Notes under the pieces: model-generated
The model's database searches: none
What the model saw: the letters and a program-made list of their open reading frames with translations, nothing else
Told to the model about the DNA's origin: nothing
Assembly (NCBI RefSeq): GCF_004359215.1
Contig: NC_090617.1
Location: 3,669,649-3,733,648 of the forward strand
Reading direction: 5' to 3'
Source of the DNA: Bremia lactucae
Taxonomy: Eukaryota; Oomycota; Peronosporomycetes; Peronosporales; Peronosporaceae
DNA: 64,000 nt
Made by a program: the position numbers and the translations under genes
Shown: one piece after another, positions 63,670 through 64,000 of the stretch
How the letters are laid out: the number at the start of each line of letters is the position of its first letter
Numbering within the stretch: position 1 is the first letter of the stretch

Positions 63670-64000
63670 ATGATTTTGATTGGTCAGATCCATCATTTTA
63701 AATTCCATCGCATGAAGGAACAATTCATGCGGGGTGAGGATAGTGTTGAACCTTCGGCTGCGGTTCGTGCAGCCGCGGGTGACGCATTGTTATCTCTTGC
63801 GGTAGACGTTCCGTCTACCGTAGTGTCTTCCACTCGCACAACACTTGGTGTTGCGAGTGCACGTGGTGATTCACCACGTGAGTACGACCCCTCTTTAGAG
63901 GTCGATTATGAGTGCGAGTCGGACGAAATGGCCGACTCGGGGAGGATGGAACAGTCGCCTGATACCCGTCAGGCGGCTGATTATGAGCCTTCGAATGAGA
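63670..64000 (+). CDS. Acidic retroelement ORF, antisense to the element
   Basis: The plus frame is open from the ATG at 63670 (or 63712) to the edge of the window, 110 codons, with no stop. It encodes AAVRAAAGDALLSLAVDVPS and then an acidic, Ser-rich stretch (EYDPSLEVDYECESDEMADS). A related piece is found at 34580-34690 on the minus strand with partly silent differences, which supports a translated sequence. If the LTR on the left is the 3' LTR of a minus-strand element, as the purine tract says, this ORF is antisense to gag-pol. An alternative is that it is the gag start of a separate plus-strand element. Incomplete at the window end. Confidence 0.5.
   Translation, partial: MILIGQIHHFKFHRMKEQFMRGEDSVEPSAAVRAAAGDALLSLAVDVPSTVVSSTRTTLGVASARGDSPREYDPSLEVDYECESDEMADSGRMEQSPDTRQAADYEPSNE

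Overview
This 64 kb window is nuclear DNA of an oomycete, most likely a Peronosporales species of the Phytophthora or Plasmopara kind. The evidence is intron-poor genes with short (60-80 bp) GT-AG introns, gaps of 50-200 bp between neighbouring genes, an M96-type basic-helix/START-like gene, and oomycete-style Ty3/Gypsy, Copia, LINE, pogo-like and MULE relics. An apparently intact NME7 gene (an axonemal protein) suggests a species that still makes flagellated zoospores. The species call is inference. There is one 100-base assembly gap at 3024-3123.

Layout. 1-12.8 kb is almost entirely mobile-element debris: a Copia gag scrap, two LTRs of one family facing each other, a broken Gypsy gag/protease, a long decayed minus-strand coiled-coil ORF, a pogo-like transposase relic, and an inverted-repeat element that contains a 917-bp PIF/Harbinger-like non-autonomous transposon. 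12.8-16.2 kb holds two host genes: a secreted Thr/Ser/Pro-rich protein and a three-exon CCT-motif protein. 16.2-26.0 kb is repeat-rich again: a LINE 3' end and a Gypsy element that carries a solo LTR, itself interrupted by a second solo LTR. 26.0-33.5 kb is a gene island: NME7, the U5 snRNP protein DIM1/TXNL4A, and a giant glycine-rich membrane protein of a plant-like uncharacterised family. 33.5-53.3 kb is a graveyard of MULE, Gypsy, LINE and Copia copies. 53.3-62.7 kb is the second gene island: a RING-H2 plus cysteine-rich CXC protein, exportin-6, a spliced gene whose shape resembles the NHEJ factor PAXX, and an M96-type gene with a broken relative next to it. The window ends in the 3' LTR of another minus-strand Gypsy element, with a long ORF on the opposite strand beside it.

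How the genes relate. I see no operon-like pathway. The host genes are housekeeping functions (splicing, nuclear export, possibly DNA repair), a flagellar protein and regulatory proteins. Gene starts are tightly back to back at DIM1/giant protein (173 bp) and exportin-6/PAXX-like (51 bp), which suggests shared promoters. I did not find a convincing new multi-gene system. The most rewarding leads are the PAXX-like gene, the RING/CXC/CaaX protein, the antisense ORF beside the Gypsy 3' LTR, the triple-nested LTRs and a perfect palindrome inside a transposase relic.
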